NCBI GenBank assembly: GCA_009930475.1
Contig: RZYC01000005.1
Span: forward strand, 25,570 to 89,569
DNA from: Spartobacteria bacterium
GTDB taxonomy: Bacteria > Verrucomicrobiota > Kiritimatiellia > RZYC01
Length of the DNA stretch: 64,000 nucleotides
Direction of reading: 5' to 3'
Part shown: piece by piece, positions 54,484-63,879 of the stretch
Numbering within the stretch: position 1 is the stretch's first letter
Layout: the number at the start of each line of letters is the position of its first letter
Position numbers and translations under genes: made by a program
The notes under the pieces: generated by a model
Database searches by the model: none
Seen by the model: the letters and a program-made list of their open reading frames with translations, nothing else
What the model was told of the DNA's origin: nothing

Positions 54484-56595
54484 ATGAAAACAGGAATAAC
54501 AACTTACGGGATTTCATTTGCCGTGTTTTTGCTACTGGGGACAAGAACACTACCAGCACAGAATACGCAACCCTATGCCCCGGCCCCTTACCAGACCGAG
54601 GGATGGCCGGCTCAACACCATGACGCACATAATTCGGATTGGCTTCCGGCAAATATTCGCGATTTCCGTTCCACCAACGGAACATTATCGGCAGTGAAGA
54701 TGATGCTTCAGGATACCAATAACCCGGTGGTCTGTTCCGGTGGCGGGCTCATCGGTACGCTGGATGGAAAAGAATACTTCATTGTAACCACAGGCAAGTT
54801 GAAGTATCCGAATTTGCACGTGCTGAATATGGAGGACGGCAGCCTGTACTGGCAAGCCGCACCGCCGGGAACCAATGCCCCGGCCGGCTCAGAACCCGGC
54901 CCCGGTGCCTGTGCGCTGACCATTTGTCCGTCGCTGGATAAATACGGATTCCTTTACCTGGCCGATTGTCATTACGTCTATAAATACTCCCTGGCAGCTA
55001 TTCCAGATGCCAATGGATACCAGCAATGCCTCGAACGGGTTCCCATGCCGAATCTCAAAACCTACAATTACACCAATGGACTTTGGGAGCCCAAAGCCCC
55101 GACAACGCCGGCTGATGATCCCGACACCAAGGGATTCCCCTTCATGACCTTTGTTATGTCGCCTGAGGTTAACAGTAATTTCTATGTTGGCGGTTTTACG
55201 GTTCAGGGTGAAATTTTCATGTTTGACAGTACCGACCTGTCTTGTTTTGCCTCCAATTATCTCGAAAGCAATATGATTGGTTCCGTTACCGGGTCACCGC
55301 CCTGCGACCCATATGCATTTGCGGCAGAAAACAACCCCATGGAATACTCCACAAATAATCCGATCATTTTCGGTATCTGGGCGACCGGCGAAACAAATAC
55401 GACTGATCCGGATGTCAAATACTTTATGAATCCGTGCCAGCTTAAGGCCTATATGGATGCAGGCACCCTGGGCACAGGGGTCATGATTGCCAATAATCCC
55501 TGTGTAATGGCGAACCCAACCAATGCTGCGGCCTGCTCGCTGCTTATCGGCGGAAGTCAGTCGTCTTATCTGGAGCAATGGGATCCCACGCCAGGCGGTG
55601 ATGACGCGATTGTCTACCGGGTTGATTTCGATCCGACCCAGAGTGACCCGACTAACCGGCTCATTATTCAGAATTACAACTATACAAATACGATTTTGGG
55701 ACGGCCGCAATTCAACTTTATCGGGCGCATGATCAACGGCACAAACACTGCGACATCCCCGGATCTTTCCGCCAGTGAAAAATGGATATTCTGCGGTGAT
55801 AAGGCGGGATATATGTACAATTTCAGCACGGCCAATGGGGAAGGCATATGGAGAGTTGAAACGGGCGACGCGCTTGGCAGTCCCACCACGTTTCAGAATC
55901 CGAACAGTGAAGATCAATTTCTCTTTATGTCATTGTGCAACTATGAACCCTGGATCTTTATGATCGATGACAACACAGGCGGTATTGTGTCCAATTCGAC
56001 CTATGGTGTGATGACCAACCGGCTTGAATTCTGTGACTATATCACTGAAAATCACTGGCGTACTGAAGCGGGCTATACAAACACTTACACCAATACACTT
56101 GGAACATTTGAGAGAAATGCGATCGGTGCCAGTATTATTGTAGGCTCCAGCAACCTGGCGGAAATGGTCTATACCGTAGGCTGGAAATATCCCGGCAAGA
56201 TTGAGGCGATTCAGGATATGGCAACAATCCCCACACATTTGGAAGTTCTTTGCATGGATGTGGCAAAGTTCTGGACAACAACCAACCCGGCCGATCTCGT
56301 TGCCGCCTCCTTCATGGACACCACCAGCAGCAGTGAAGCAGGTTTCATTATCAGCCCTGCCGCCGGCAGCCGGAATGGTGTTATGCTTTATCTGTCGCAA
56401 TCCAGCTGCATTGCGCAATTTCTGGCGCTCAACATTACAAACCCGGATTTGATCAGCCAGCGGCCTGGTCTTGTTATGCCCGAAGGTATGCGAACACTTT
56501 TCGCACCGGCTACAGGCGGGCTAGGTCTGTTGCGTATCCCGTACAGTCAGGCGGGCAGTACGGAGTGGCTGTTGCTGTTGCTGAATAACGAGTGA
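54484..56595 (+). CDS. secreted beta-propeller-like protein with poly-Leu C-terminus
   Basis: This 703-residue exported protein has a signal peptide (ISFAVFLLLGTRTLPAQ). The body looks like a beta propeller: EYFIVTTGKLKYPNLHVLNMEDGSLYW, KYGFLYLADCHYVYKYS and DKAGYMYNFSTANGEGIWRVETG (read in part) resemble PQQ-type repeats. Several cysteines are spread through it. It ends TEWLLLLLNNE, a run of five leucines before a charged end. I placed the start at ATG 54484 (MKTGITTYG) rather than 54466, as GGTGG lies about 11 bases before it. Substrate and partner are unknown. Confidence 0.7.
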   Translation: MKTGITTYGISFAVFLLLGTRTLPAQNTQPYAPAPYQTEGWPAQHHDAHNSDWLPANIRDFRSTNGTLSAVKMMLQDTNNPVVCSGGGLIGTLDGKEYFIVTTGKLKYPNLHVLNMEDGSLYWQAAPPGTNAPAGSEPGPGACALTICPSLDKYGFLYLADCHYVYKYSLAAIPDANGYQQCLERVPMPNLKTYNYTNGLWEPKAPTTPADDPDTKGFPFMTFVMSPEVNSNFYVGGFTVQGEIFMFDSTDLSCFASNYLESNMIGSVTGSPPCDPYAFAAENNPMEYSTNNPIIFGIWATGETNTTDPDVKYFMNPCQLKAYMDAGTLGTGVMIANNPCVMANPTNAAACSLLIGGSQSSYLEQWDPTPGGDDAIVYRVDFDPTQSDPTNRLIIQNYNYTNTILGRPQFNFIGRMINGTNTATSPDLSASEKWIFCGDKAGYMYNFSTANGEGIWRVETGDALGSPTTFQNPNSEDQFLFMSLCNYEPWIFMIDDNTGGIVSNSTYGVMTNRLEFCDYITENHWRTEAGYTNTYTNTLGTFERNAIGASIIVGSSNLAEMVYTVGWKYPGKIEAIQDMATIPTHLEVLCMDVAKFWTTTNPADLVAASFMDTTSSSEAGFIISPAAGSRNGVMLYLSQSSCIAQFLALNITNPDLISQRPGLVMPEGMRTLFAPATGGLGLLRIPYSQAGSTEWLLLLLNNE

Positions 56596-56604
56596 TTCTG
56601 GCTG

Positions 56605-57894
56605 ATGATCGAAATGATGCATACATTACACAGAACAGGATGTCGGGGTGCAGATGCAGTCAGCATGTGTTGGCGAGTGGTTGTTGTTCTGTTCTGTTTT
56701 CTTGGTTTTTGCGAAGGGGCAGCCGATCTGCCGTCTGATTTTCCTGAGATACAGATCAGCGTGTGCAGCAATGCGACACCCGGTGTCATTTTTCTCAGCA
56801 ATTTAACGCAGGAGACCGGTGTATCCAACACACCCTATCTGATTATTCTGAATACGGCCGGTCAACCCGAAACATACAGGAAACTGGACAGCCCCATTAA
56901 TACGGATTTCAAGCGACAGCCGAACGGGGATATGACGTATTTTCATCTCAAAAGCACAAACCTGTACAGTTCGAATACGTTTTCCTTTGTTTTTCTTGAT
57001 GCCGCTCTCAATGCGACGGGAACCATCAGTGCGGTTGCCACCGGAACAAAATTTTCGGTGGGGTCCGACTGGTATACCGATGTGCATGAACTGCGCATGC
57101 AGGACAATGGGCATGGCTACCTGCTGGCCTATCGGCTGGGCCGCAGGAATATGCTTCCTTTCGGCGGTTCACTGAATGCCATGACCGTGGATATGGCCAT
57201 TCAGGAGGTGGATCCGCAGGGGATTTTGCATTGGGAATGGCAGCCTCCCGCCTTTTTCACGCCCAGCAACAGCACGCCGGATGTTGCACTGGACGCGTCT
57301 CCGGTCGATTATGCGCATTGCAATGCCATTGAAGTGGAGCCTGATGGCAACCTGATGCTGTCCACCCGCTTTTTTGATGAAGTTACCAAGATTAACCGCG
57401 AAACCGGTGACATCATATGGCGAATGGGCGGTTCGGCCTGCAGTAATAACTGGTTCGCTTTTGTGAATGATGATCAACCGCAGGCGGGCGGCGGCACGTT
57501 TACCGGATTTTCCCATCAGCATGGCATCCGACGGTTGAAAAACGGCCATATTCTGCTTTTTGATAATGGTAATCTGAAGAACCCTCCAAACTCCCGAGCG
57601 GTGGAATATGCGCTGGACGAGGTAAACCGCATAGCCACTAATGTATGGGAATATCATCATGACCCCGAGATTCAATCGACAGAAATGGGCTATGCACAGC
57701 GTCTGGATAACGGAAACACGCTGATTTGCTGGGGAGGTAATACCAATGGCGTGGCTCTGACTGAAGTGACTGCCGGCGGTGAAACCGTGTTTGAGATGTC
57801 GCTGCCCGCCGGTGTGCATTCTTATCGGGCGTATAAATATCCACTGCAGCGTGACACGACCGGGATGTTACTGCTGCTCCTGCTAGCGGAATAA
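56605..57894 (+). CDS. secreted arylsulfotransferase-family protein with poly-Leu C-terminus
   Basis: This 429-residue exported protein begins with a hydrophobic signal (WRVVVVLFCFLGFCEGA) after about 20 residues; an alternative start at 56665 would shorten the n-region. The body has the arylsulfotransferase (ASST) propeller hallmarks: VHELRM, YAHCNAIEVEPDGNLML, GDIIWRMGG, FSHQHGIRRLKNGHILLFDNGN and VWEYHHDPEI (read in part), with histidines in the usual positions. Known members use aryl sulfate donors; activity here is inferred. It ends TTGMLLLLLLAE, like its neighbour. Confidence 0.8.
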   Translation: MIEMMHTLHRTGCRGADAVSMCWRVVVVLFCFLGFCEGAADLPSDFPEIQISVCSNATPGVIFLSNLTQETGVSNTPYLIILNTAGQPETYRKLDSPINTDFKRQPNGDMTYFHLKSTNLYSSNTFSFVFLDAALNATGTISAVATGTKFSVGSDWYTDVHELRMQDNGHGYLLAYRLGRRNMLPFGGSLNAMTVDMAIQEVDPQGILHWEWQPPAFFTPSNSTPDVALDASPVDYAHCNAIEVEPDGNLMLSTRFFDEVTKINRETGDIIWRMGGSACSNNWFAFVNDDQPQAGGGTFTGFSHQHGIRRLKNGHILLFDNGNLKNPPNSRAVEYALDEVNRIATNVWEYHHDPEIQSTEMGYAQRLDNGNTLICWGGNTNGVALTEVTAGGETVFEMSLPAGVHSYRAYKYPLQRDTTGMLLLLLLAE

Positions 57895-58136
57895 AATGTA
57901 CGGCAATCGGTGCCCGCATGAACCACCACCGTAGAGCCGATGCTGCGTAGCGGCCACCCAGTGCCTGTGCACGCACAGGAAGAAAAGTTCCAATCATTAT
58001 CGCTTTTGGAGGCAAGACTTCGAGTAGCAGGCAGCGAACCATTACAACTGGTTGTTTGTGGCGGATCTGCGGGCAACACGATTGGTTCTGCGGACAACTA
58101 AGGATGTTGATATTCTTGAACACCGGCCCAGCCGAT
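57895..58136. other. intergenic stretch before the BREX island: short inverted repeat and degenerate palindrome
   Basis: No gene is supported here. It contains CCTGTGC-AC-GCACAGG (57964-57979), then a copy of the TTCCAAT palindrome. Frames across it are short shadows without ribosome sites. Confidence 0.6.
57983..58007. repeat. degenerate copy of the 25-bp TTCCAAT palindrome
   Basis: The left arm and centre are identical to the copies at 30.3 kb, but the right arm reads ATTATCGCTTTT, with GGAA replaced by ATCG. It stands about 90 bases after the arylsulfotransferase stop. Confidence 0.75.
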
Positions 58137-58427
58137 TTATTCCGCATGGGTCTTCCTGACGGATTTGCCGTTCTCGTAGTTATAACCGTACAGCATCGCC
58201 TTGGCCTGCATGTTCTTCTGTGCCTGACATGGCGACCACCGCCGCGCTGATGTTTTCCAGTCAATAAGCAGCGGCTTGCCGTCACGCTGATACACGGCAT
58301 CAATCTCGCCGATAAAGGGTTTGGCCAACTGCAGTCCGGACTGTGTTCTTAACGGCACGGAAAAGGTGTGATTTATTGCCAGCACGTCTTCAGCAGGATT
58401 ATCATGCTTTAAAATCGCATGACTGGC
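58137..58427 (-). pseudogene. fragment of a PD-(D/E)XK nuclease-like gene
   Basis: An open frame without a credible start reads from about 58427 to the TGA-side end at 58137. It carries a nuclease-like core: KPFIGEIDAVYQ, then LLIDWKTSARRW, with the D...E/D-x-K pattern of RecB/Cas4-type nucleases, followed by QAKAMLYGYNY. Both ends of a normal domain are missing; no N-terminal region and no C-terminal extension are present. I read it as a remnant. It lies just downstream of brxL and may mark the border of the defence island. Confidence 0.55.
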
Positions 58428-58479
58428 CTCCTAATTATTTTCCAAGAAGGTGTTTATCAAGGTGCTTACACTATTGTCG

Positions 58480-60573
58480 TCATCTACCCTTATGATGTTT
58501 ATCCCCCAGCCTAAAAATTGTGACTTCGAACGCCTTGCACGGACGGTATTGCTGCAGGCGGTTGGCAAAGGCAAAGGCATCGTTCATTTCATAGTGCTGG
58601 AAGATGTCGAGGCCACGATCAAGGGATATTTTCCAGCCGTTGTCGGTTACGATGTGGCGGGCATGGATAGTACCTGTGTTGTCGAACTCCCAGGAGAATT
58701 GCACACCGACAGCTGCTGCTGATTCCTTCATTTTCTCAAAGTTTTCATTTTGCTGTTCGCCCTTAAACCCGTCTTCAACCGTCACCAGATGAACTGCCAC
58801 TTCATCATCCGGAGCCTTGTATTTAACAACGGTTTCCAGAAACTCCATAAAATTGCGCAACTGGTAGAACAACCGTATATATGGATCTGTTACTGTGACC
58901 GTGCTGGCTCCCTTGAGGTAGGGGCCTAGAAGTGTGTCGTAAGATATCCCCTTCTGGTTTTCCTGAAACGCCTGATGCTTTTCTTCAAGAGGCGGTGGCG
59001 CTCCTTGTTCACGCGGATTGTCACCACCATTTTCTTGCGCACGTGTTGAGCTGTGCCCTTCGCCATCCATCTGCGGGTCAGCGTCCTGATCACCCGTCTT
59101 GTGGTAGTAGTGCGGGTACTCCTCTTCTTCGAGTGTATTAACGGCATGAGACTGACCGGTTGAATCGATATAGGCAAAACGCACAGCGCCATAGGTTGAG
59201 TCTATTCGCATCAATTGATCTTTGACACGCTTCCTTCCCTCGATGGAGAAGCGCAACAGTTCCTCAACCTCCTCTTTCGTCGCCCCTCCATGCGGAAAAA
59301 GTATTTTCATCAGGCCAGAAAATGTTTTGTTAATCCCGTCACGATCTCGCGTAGAAATATCTGTCGATAGCGTGAAATATTCTTCGTATTGATCAGAGTA
59401 ATCGTGACTTCGCAAAGAGCGCAATATCTCGGCCAGGTAGTCCACAACAAAGCCGTAACCACTGGAAAACATTTCACTTCGCAGATTTTCCATTTCCCAG
59501 CCCGGCAAGAACCAGTGAAGACGATCAAGAATAGCCTGCCCCGACGAATTCCGATAATTCTCAGGCAGATCCATAAACAATGAATCATGCTTCAACATGT
59601 ATGGCACATTATGAGAGGTATTCCCAATATAGACCATTGAGGCCTCAGCGCCCTGTGGTCCAGTGCCTCGGTTAAACGACTTATTGGCCATGTAGTTCTT
59701 CAGGGTGTCAATCAGCTTAACATCCGGTTTTTTGTTGCTTCCCGCAAACTCATCCATAGCCACAACATCCCAATACCCGACAAGACCTATTTTTCCTGTA
59801 GTGTTGTTGATAAATAGCTTGGCAAGCGTGGCCTCACCTCCCGAAACCAGTGTTCCGTGCGGGGAGAACTCTGAGTATATGTGTGATTTCCCCGTACCTT
59901 TGGGGCCTAACTCGATGAAGTTATAATTACGTTCACAAAACGGGATCAAGCGAACGAGCTGAGTAAGTTTACTACGACGGCCAAAAACCTCAGGGTTCAA
60001 GCCTATACTCTGTAAGAGGACATCAATCCATTCTTCCGTGCTAAACTGCTTCCTGGATTCGATGTAGCCATCATAATCAAAACTGGAAAGCTGAATGGGC
60101 TTTAAAGAGGCTAATATCCAGGGAGCACCATTACTATCCTCAGAAAACTCATACTCCATATCACAGATGCACCAAACACCACCAACAAGGAGTTTCTGAT
60201 GTTTCTTCACCGTTCCGGAGTCAATGGGTACTTTCTTAAGCCCCAAATTCTCAAAACCAGCTTCATAGGCGTCCGACTTGTCATTTAGGTCAACAGCCAC
60301 CCTGTCTATGATTTTGTAGCGCCCCATTTCCTTGATGTTGGAGCGTACCAACCCCGCCTCGTTGCGATGCACATAGTGCTTGCGAAGGATTTCCTTCACC
60401 GTCGCAATACCAGTCTGAATGCTTAGCTCATCATTGGTAGCACAGTACTGCCCCAGCAAATACTCCAACACATAAGTCGGAACGATGGCATTGCCCTTGA
60501 CTGTTTTTACGAGATCCTTTCGGACAACCAGCCCAGAAAAGTGTGTGTTGATTTTTTGGTCAAGTTCGTTCAT
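58480..60573 (-). CDS. brxL: BREX protein BrxL with C-terminal MIT_C-like domain
   Basis: This 697-residue protein is the BrxL component of a BREX phage-defence system. It has the BrxL N-terminal domain (1 to about 190), an AAA+ core with Walker A GPKGTGKS (223-230), Walker B VVAMDEF (270-276), and the conserved RGTGPQGAEASMVYIGN. After about 480 an acidic disordered linker leads not to a Lon-like domain but to a MIT_C-type domain (541-690): YLKGASTVTVTDPYI, TDNGWKISLDRGLDIFQ, YRPCKAFEVTIF. MIT_C has a phospholipase-D-like fold. It is preceded by pglZ with 14 bases between. BrxL is needed for resistance in type 1 systems. Confidence 0.9.
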   Translation of the reverse strand: MNELDQKINTHFSGLVVRKDLVKTVKGNAIVPTYVLEYLLGQYCATNDELSIQTGIATVKEILRKHYVHRNEAGLVRSNIKEMGRYKIIDRVAVDLNDKSDAYEAGFENLGLKKVPIDSGTVKKHQKLLVGGVWCICDMEYEFSEDSNGAPWILASLKPIQLSSFDYDGYIESRKQFSTEEWIDVLLQSIGLNPEVFGRRSKLTQLVRLIPFCERNYNFIELGPKGTGKSHIYSEFSPHGTLVSGGEATLAKLFINNTTGKIGLVGYWDVVAMDEFAGSNKKPDVKLIDTLKNYMANKSFNRGTGPQGAEASMVYIGNTSHNVPYMLKHDSLFMDLPENYRNSSGQAILDRLHWFLPGWEMENLRSEMFSSGYGFVVDYLAEILRSLRSHDYSDQYEEYFTLSTDISTRDRDGINKTFSGLMKILFPHGGATKEEVEELLRFSIEGRKRVKDQLMRIDSTYGAVRFAYIDSTGQSHAVNTLEEEEYPHYYHKTGDQDADPQMDGEGHSSTRAQENGGDNPREQGAPPPLEEKHQAFQENQKGISYDTLLGPYLKGASTVTVTDPYIRLFYQLRNFMEFLETVVKYKAPDDEVAVHLVTVEDGFKGEQQNENFEKMKESAAAVGVQFSWEFDNTGTIHARHIVTDNGWKISLDRGLDIFQHYEMNDAFAFANRLQQYRPCKAFEVTIFRLGDKHHKGR

Positions 60574-60587
60574 GAGTCACCCATCCT

Positions 60588-63149
60588 TTAGAAGTCAAAA
60601 TCGCTTGTAAATGATCGCCGCATCACATACCGGATCGACTTGTATTCTTTGTAGTGTGAAGTACCTGCATGTTGTTCCTTCAGTTTCAGGAGAACTTCCT
60701 GCCCGTTGACCTCATCAGCCTTGCGGGTAAGAACAAAACGCACCTGCAACTCACGTTCCCGTGGATTGTCTGACGTCAGATCAAAAGTCAGCTCGTGGCT
60801 GTCAGAAATCAGATCGCCGGCCTCAGTATAAATACCTGCCCGAAGCACTCGCGGCTGAACCTTGTCTGTTACCGGCCCGGTCTGATACAACGCTACCGCT
60901 AATTGACCGGAGGTAATCACCGAGCTGGCACCGCGCAGGATATCCACCTCAATAGCGCTGACATCGCTCTGGCGCTTCTTGTTAATTTTGAGCACTGGGA
61001 TCACCACTTCCTGCAACGATGCCCCACCATGCACAAAGCGGCTGCCAGAGCCTTTCAGACGCAGGCGGTTGATGGACTTCGGAATCTGTATCTCCACCTC
61101 ACCACACAGACCAAGCTGTGCCGAGGAAAACGTGTGCAGGCCGGGCGCATCTACAAGTCCTTTGCCCAACACAAAGCGGCGGTCTCTAGACAGGATTTGA
61201 TCGCCCTGAACATCAACCCCGGAAAAATCACTCTCGTCAATAGCGCGGTTCTGATAGATGAAACCGTGGTCCGCTGTTACCAACATATTGGTAGCGTTGG
61301 CAGTCGATAGTTTTCTGATTATTTTGACCAACTCCTGCAACGCATCTTCAACAGCCTCAAAAACGCGCTCCTCACTATCACGCTTGTCACCGACTGAATC
61401 AATCTGGTTGTGGTAAATATAAACCACATCATTACCACTGAAAAGCGCCCGATATCCGTCTTCACCGTCTCTTGCCATGCCCAGGAAGTCGGCAGCGGTC
61501 AAGACAGCCGCCGTCTTTTTACCCGCACCTGACGAGAGAATTTTTGCCCGGTTCGTTAATCCCTGAGAGCTTTTCCCATCCACGAGCACAGCACCCGTTT
61601 CGTTATCGCTAATCGCCAGTTCCTTGTTAGGAAGCAGTGCGGCCATGCCAAGCTGTGTGTAACTGGGCAGCATTGAAAGTGCGGGTTCGATATCGGCACT
61701 GTAGCGGTCCTCCTGCCGAACGAGACTCAGCAGTTCGTCGCCAATCTCATAGCGCATGGCATCGGAGATGATCACGTACACCTTCTTGTCCTTTTGCAAA
61801 AATGGGCGCACCCATTGCTTGAAAAAGTCCTCCTGACTACGCACAGGAAATGCCTCCCAGCTAGATGCCGCATCCACAAAGGTCTGAAAAGTGTCACCCA
61901 GCTTCAACAGATAATTGTTGGAATAAAGGTTTTCGATCTGCTCTGTCAAAGGCCCCATGAGCGACGCCTGACCCGACACGCGAACGTGGTTAATAAACTT
62001 TCGATAGAGCTGATCAAGCTGATACCAGTAGCTGCTGTAACGCTGCACCCCTTCGGTCAGGCTGTTCATAGCCAAATTAGCTTCGCTCAGGGCATAGATA
62101 AACTGAGCTGCGTAATCAACTGCCTCGTAGAGATTCCGATACTCCCGATACCAGTGTCCCTGCCGCCGCTGACGAACCCATAGCGCCACATCACCGCTTG
62201 AAACCGTACGAGAGGACACCGCACGCACAAGATCGCTGATGATCTTCTGGTCTATCAAACGGAAGTAATCCAGTTCCATAAGGTCGCGAAAATCCCGTTT
62301 AGCCAGATCCTGCTCAATACCCAGAACCTCGGCGCATTCACCGGAAAGGGTTTCAAAGCCGTCCTCGAACTGGCGACTATCCTTCCAGCGCTTGAGGAAC
62401 ACCTGAATATCCTGCGACATGCGTGATGGTTTCTTTGTGCCGGCATCACGATCTTTCTTGCGTATGTCTAAGTACTTCTCCGAATCAACTTCCATCTCAT
62501 AACAATCATGAAAGATACGCAGCTGGAAATCCTTGAGGCTATTTACCTCAGAATGGTAGTCATAAAGATGTCCAAGCTGTTCCCAGAGCAAACCATCCAA
62601 ACTGCAGCGCTCGATCAGCTTAATCTTTTCATCCCGCCCATCGGCCAGCTCCTGAAGCAGATTCTCAACCACCGAATCCACACGCGGCTCACTGCCTGCG
62701 CACACCGCCATCATTTTCAATCGCAGCTTACTGGCCGTATCATCCGGTTTCAGCAGCTTCTTGAGGGCCTTCTTTCGCTTAACCGCGTGGAAAAACTCTG
62801 CATGAGGCTGCACAACATCCACAAACTCCAGACCGAGTTCCAGTTCAGACAACCAGATCGCCACCTGATCAGTGCGAAATTCCCCATGTGCCAGCAGCAC
62901 ATCCAGCAACCAGTTATCCAGATCGGCAGGTTGCGGCCCTTCGCGGTAGAGCAGGAACTGCTGCTCCGGCTGTTCACGCAAAATACGATGCTTAACACCA
63001 TATTCATTGTTGGCAAGCTCCAGCTTCTCAATGCCGGGCAGTGACAACGCTTCAAAGTCAGTACGAAGTTCCTGTTTGGCGTCATACCAGAAAACAATCC
63101 GGTGACGGTCAAAGAGTTTGGTCAAGGCCTGGGCAATGCGGTTACTCAT
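60588..63149 (-). CDS. pglZ: BREX alkaline-phosphatase-superfamily protein PglZ (type A)
   Basis: This 853-residue PglZ, the signature protein of BREX, has an N-terminal unique domain (FWYDAKQELRTDFEAL). The phosphatase-type core has KVYVIISDAMRYEIGDELL near 456-474 (D463 in the metal position), MLPSYTQLGMAALLP and a later TADHGFIYQ with metal His. A C-terminal beta-rich part follows. The length is normal for type A. The start has AAGGA about nine bases upstream. With BrxL it implies a type-1-like BREX locus whose other genes (brxA, brxB, brxC, pglX) should lie to the right of this window. Confidence 0.95.
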   Translation of the reverse strand: MSNRIAQALTKLFDRHRIVFWYDAKQELRTDFEALSLPGIEKLELANNEYGVKHRILREQPEQQFLLYREGPQPADLDNWLLDVLLAHGEFRTDQVAIWLSELELGLEFVDVVQPHAEFFHAVKRKKALKKLLKPDDTASKLRLKMMAVCAGSEPRVDSVVENLLQELADGRDEKIKLIERCSLDGLLWEQLGHLYDYHSEVNSLKDFQLRIFHDCYEMEVDSEKYLDIRKKDRDAGTKKPSRMSQDIQVFLKRWKDSRQFEDGFETLSGECAEVLGIEQDLAKRDFRDLMELDYFRLIDQKIISDLVRAVSSRTVSSGDVALWVRQRRQGHWYREYRNLYEAVDYAAQFIYALSEANLAMNSLTEGVQRYSSYWYQLDQLYRKFINHVRVSGQASLMGPLTEQIENLYSNNYLLKLGDTFQTFVDAASSWEAFPVRSQEDFFKQWVRPFLQKDKKVYVIISDAMRYEIGDELLSLVRQEDRYSADIEPALSMLPSYTQLGMAALLPNKELAISDNETGAVLVDGKSSQGLTNRAKILSSGAGKKTAAVLTAADFLGMARDGEDGYRALFSGNDVVYIYHNQIDSVGDKRDSEERVFEAVEDALQELVKIIRKLSTANATNMLVTADHGFIYQNRAIDESDFSGVDVQGDQILSRDRRFVLGKGLVDAPGLHTFSSAQLGLCGEVEIQIPKSINRLRLKGSGSRFVHGGASLQEVVIPVLKINKKRQSDVSAIEVDILRGASSVITSGQLAVALYQTGPVTDKVQPRVLRAGIYTEAGDLISDSHELTFDLTSDNPRERELQVRFVLTRKADEVNGQEVLLKLKEQHAGTSHYKEYKSIRYVMRRSFTSDFDF

Positions 63150-63166
63150 GAGACAAAATCCTTAAC

Positions 63167-63193
63167 CACGGAAAACACGGAATACACGGAAAC
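63167..63193. repeat. three tandem 9-bp units between the DUF4276 gene and pglZ
   Basis: CACGGAAAA, CACGGAATA and CACGGAAAC follow one another without spacers, filling most of the 46-base gap. This leaves the pglZ ribosome site intact downstream. Confidence 0.9.
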
Positions 63194-63195
63194 AG

Positions 63196-63879
63196 TCATA
63201 ATGCCCCTCCAGCAAGCTGCTCCAAGCCTGTCAGCCAGTCATTGAAGTGTCGACACTTATGTCGGAGGGTTTGAAGGCCGATTTTGGCCGCAACGGCTAC
63301 TCCGGCCGTGACTCTGTCGTATTCGGGGATTTCAGCGATGATCCGTTTTGATGGAGCAGTGGTGGGACCGTCGTTGATCAGCTCAGGATTCTGGCCGTTA
63401 ACCATGGATATCAGATTGCTGATTGGCCGGTCATGCTCCAGATACTCCCACTCCAACTGCTGGGGATCCGCAAGAATCAGGGCCTCGTACTCATGGAGCT
63501 GAATATACGGAATAAAGCGATCGTCATTGATGTCCTGTTTCATTGCCAGTTCTAACATCTCAACGCGCTTGTACTTGTCGGTCTCTCTTTTTGAATCTGC
63601 GTAGCCTGGGAAATCATCCGGCAGCGCATACAGGTCGAACATTGTAGTGAATCGGCACTCGGAATGATTGTCCTCCTTCAGCCAATTCTGAATATCCTTC
63701 TTCGCCTTGTCATAGCTCAGCAAACCGCCCCGGGATTCCTTTGCGGCCCGTTTATCTTTGCTCGTCAAAACACACCGGGAATCGACAAACACGTTGAACG
63801 TGGCTAAATGTGGCGCGAGTATAGTCTTGGCAAAAGCCTGTTCTGTTTGCCCTTCAGCGGTAATGTGAAGGCGGATCAT
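63196..63879 (-). CDS. DUF4276 family protein (defence-island associated, TOPRIM-like)
   Basis: This 227-residue protein starts MIRLHITAEGQTEQAF, the family's opening with a conserved acidic residue as in TOPRIM-like folds. It has TMFDLYALPDDFPGY and IPYIQLHEYEALILADP, which are typical DUF4276 blocks. The ATG at 63879 follows GGAGG by six bases, so I prefer it to the longer frame from 63951. In other genomes this family pairs with an AAA ATPase (OLD-like), and its insertion within BREX loci is known. Here the upstream partner appears cut off by the element at the right edge. Confidence 0.85.
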   Translation of the reverse strand: MIRLHITAEGQTEQAFAKTILAPHLATFNVFVDSRCVLTSKDKRAAKESRGGLLSYDKAKKDIQNWLKEDNHSECRFTTMFDLYALPDDFPGYADSKRETDKYKRVEMLELAMKQDINDDRFIPYIQLHEYEALILADPQQLEWEYLEHDRPISNLISMVNGQNPELINDGPTTAPSKRIIAEIPEYDRVTAGVAVAAKIGLQTLRHKCRHFNDWLTGLEQLAGGAL

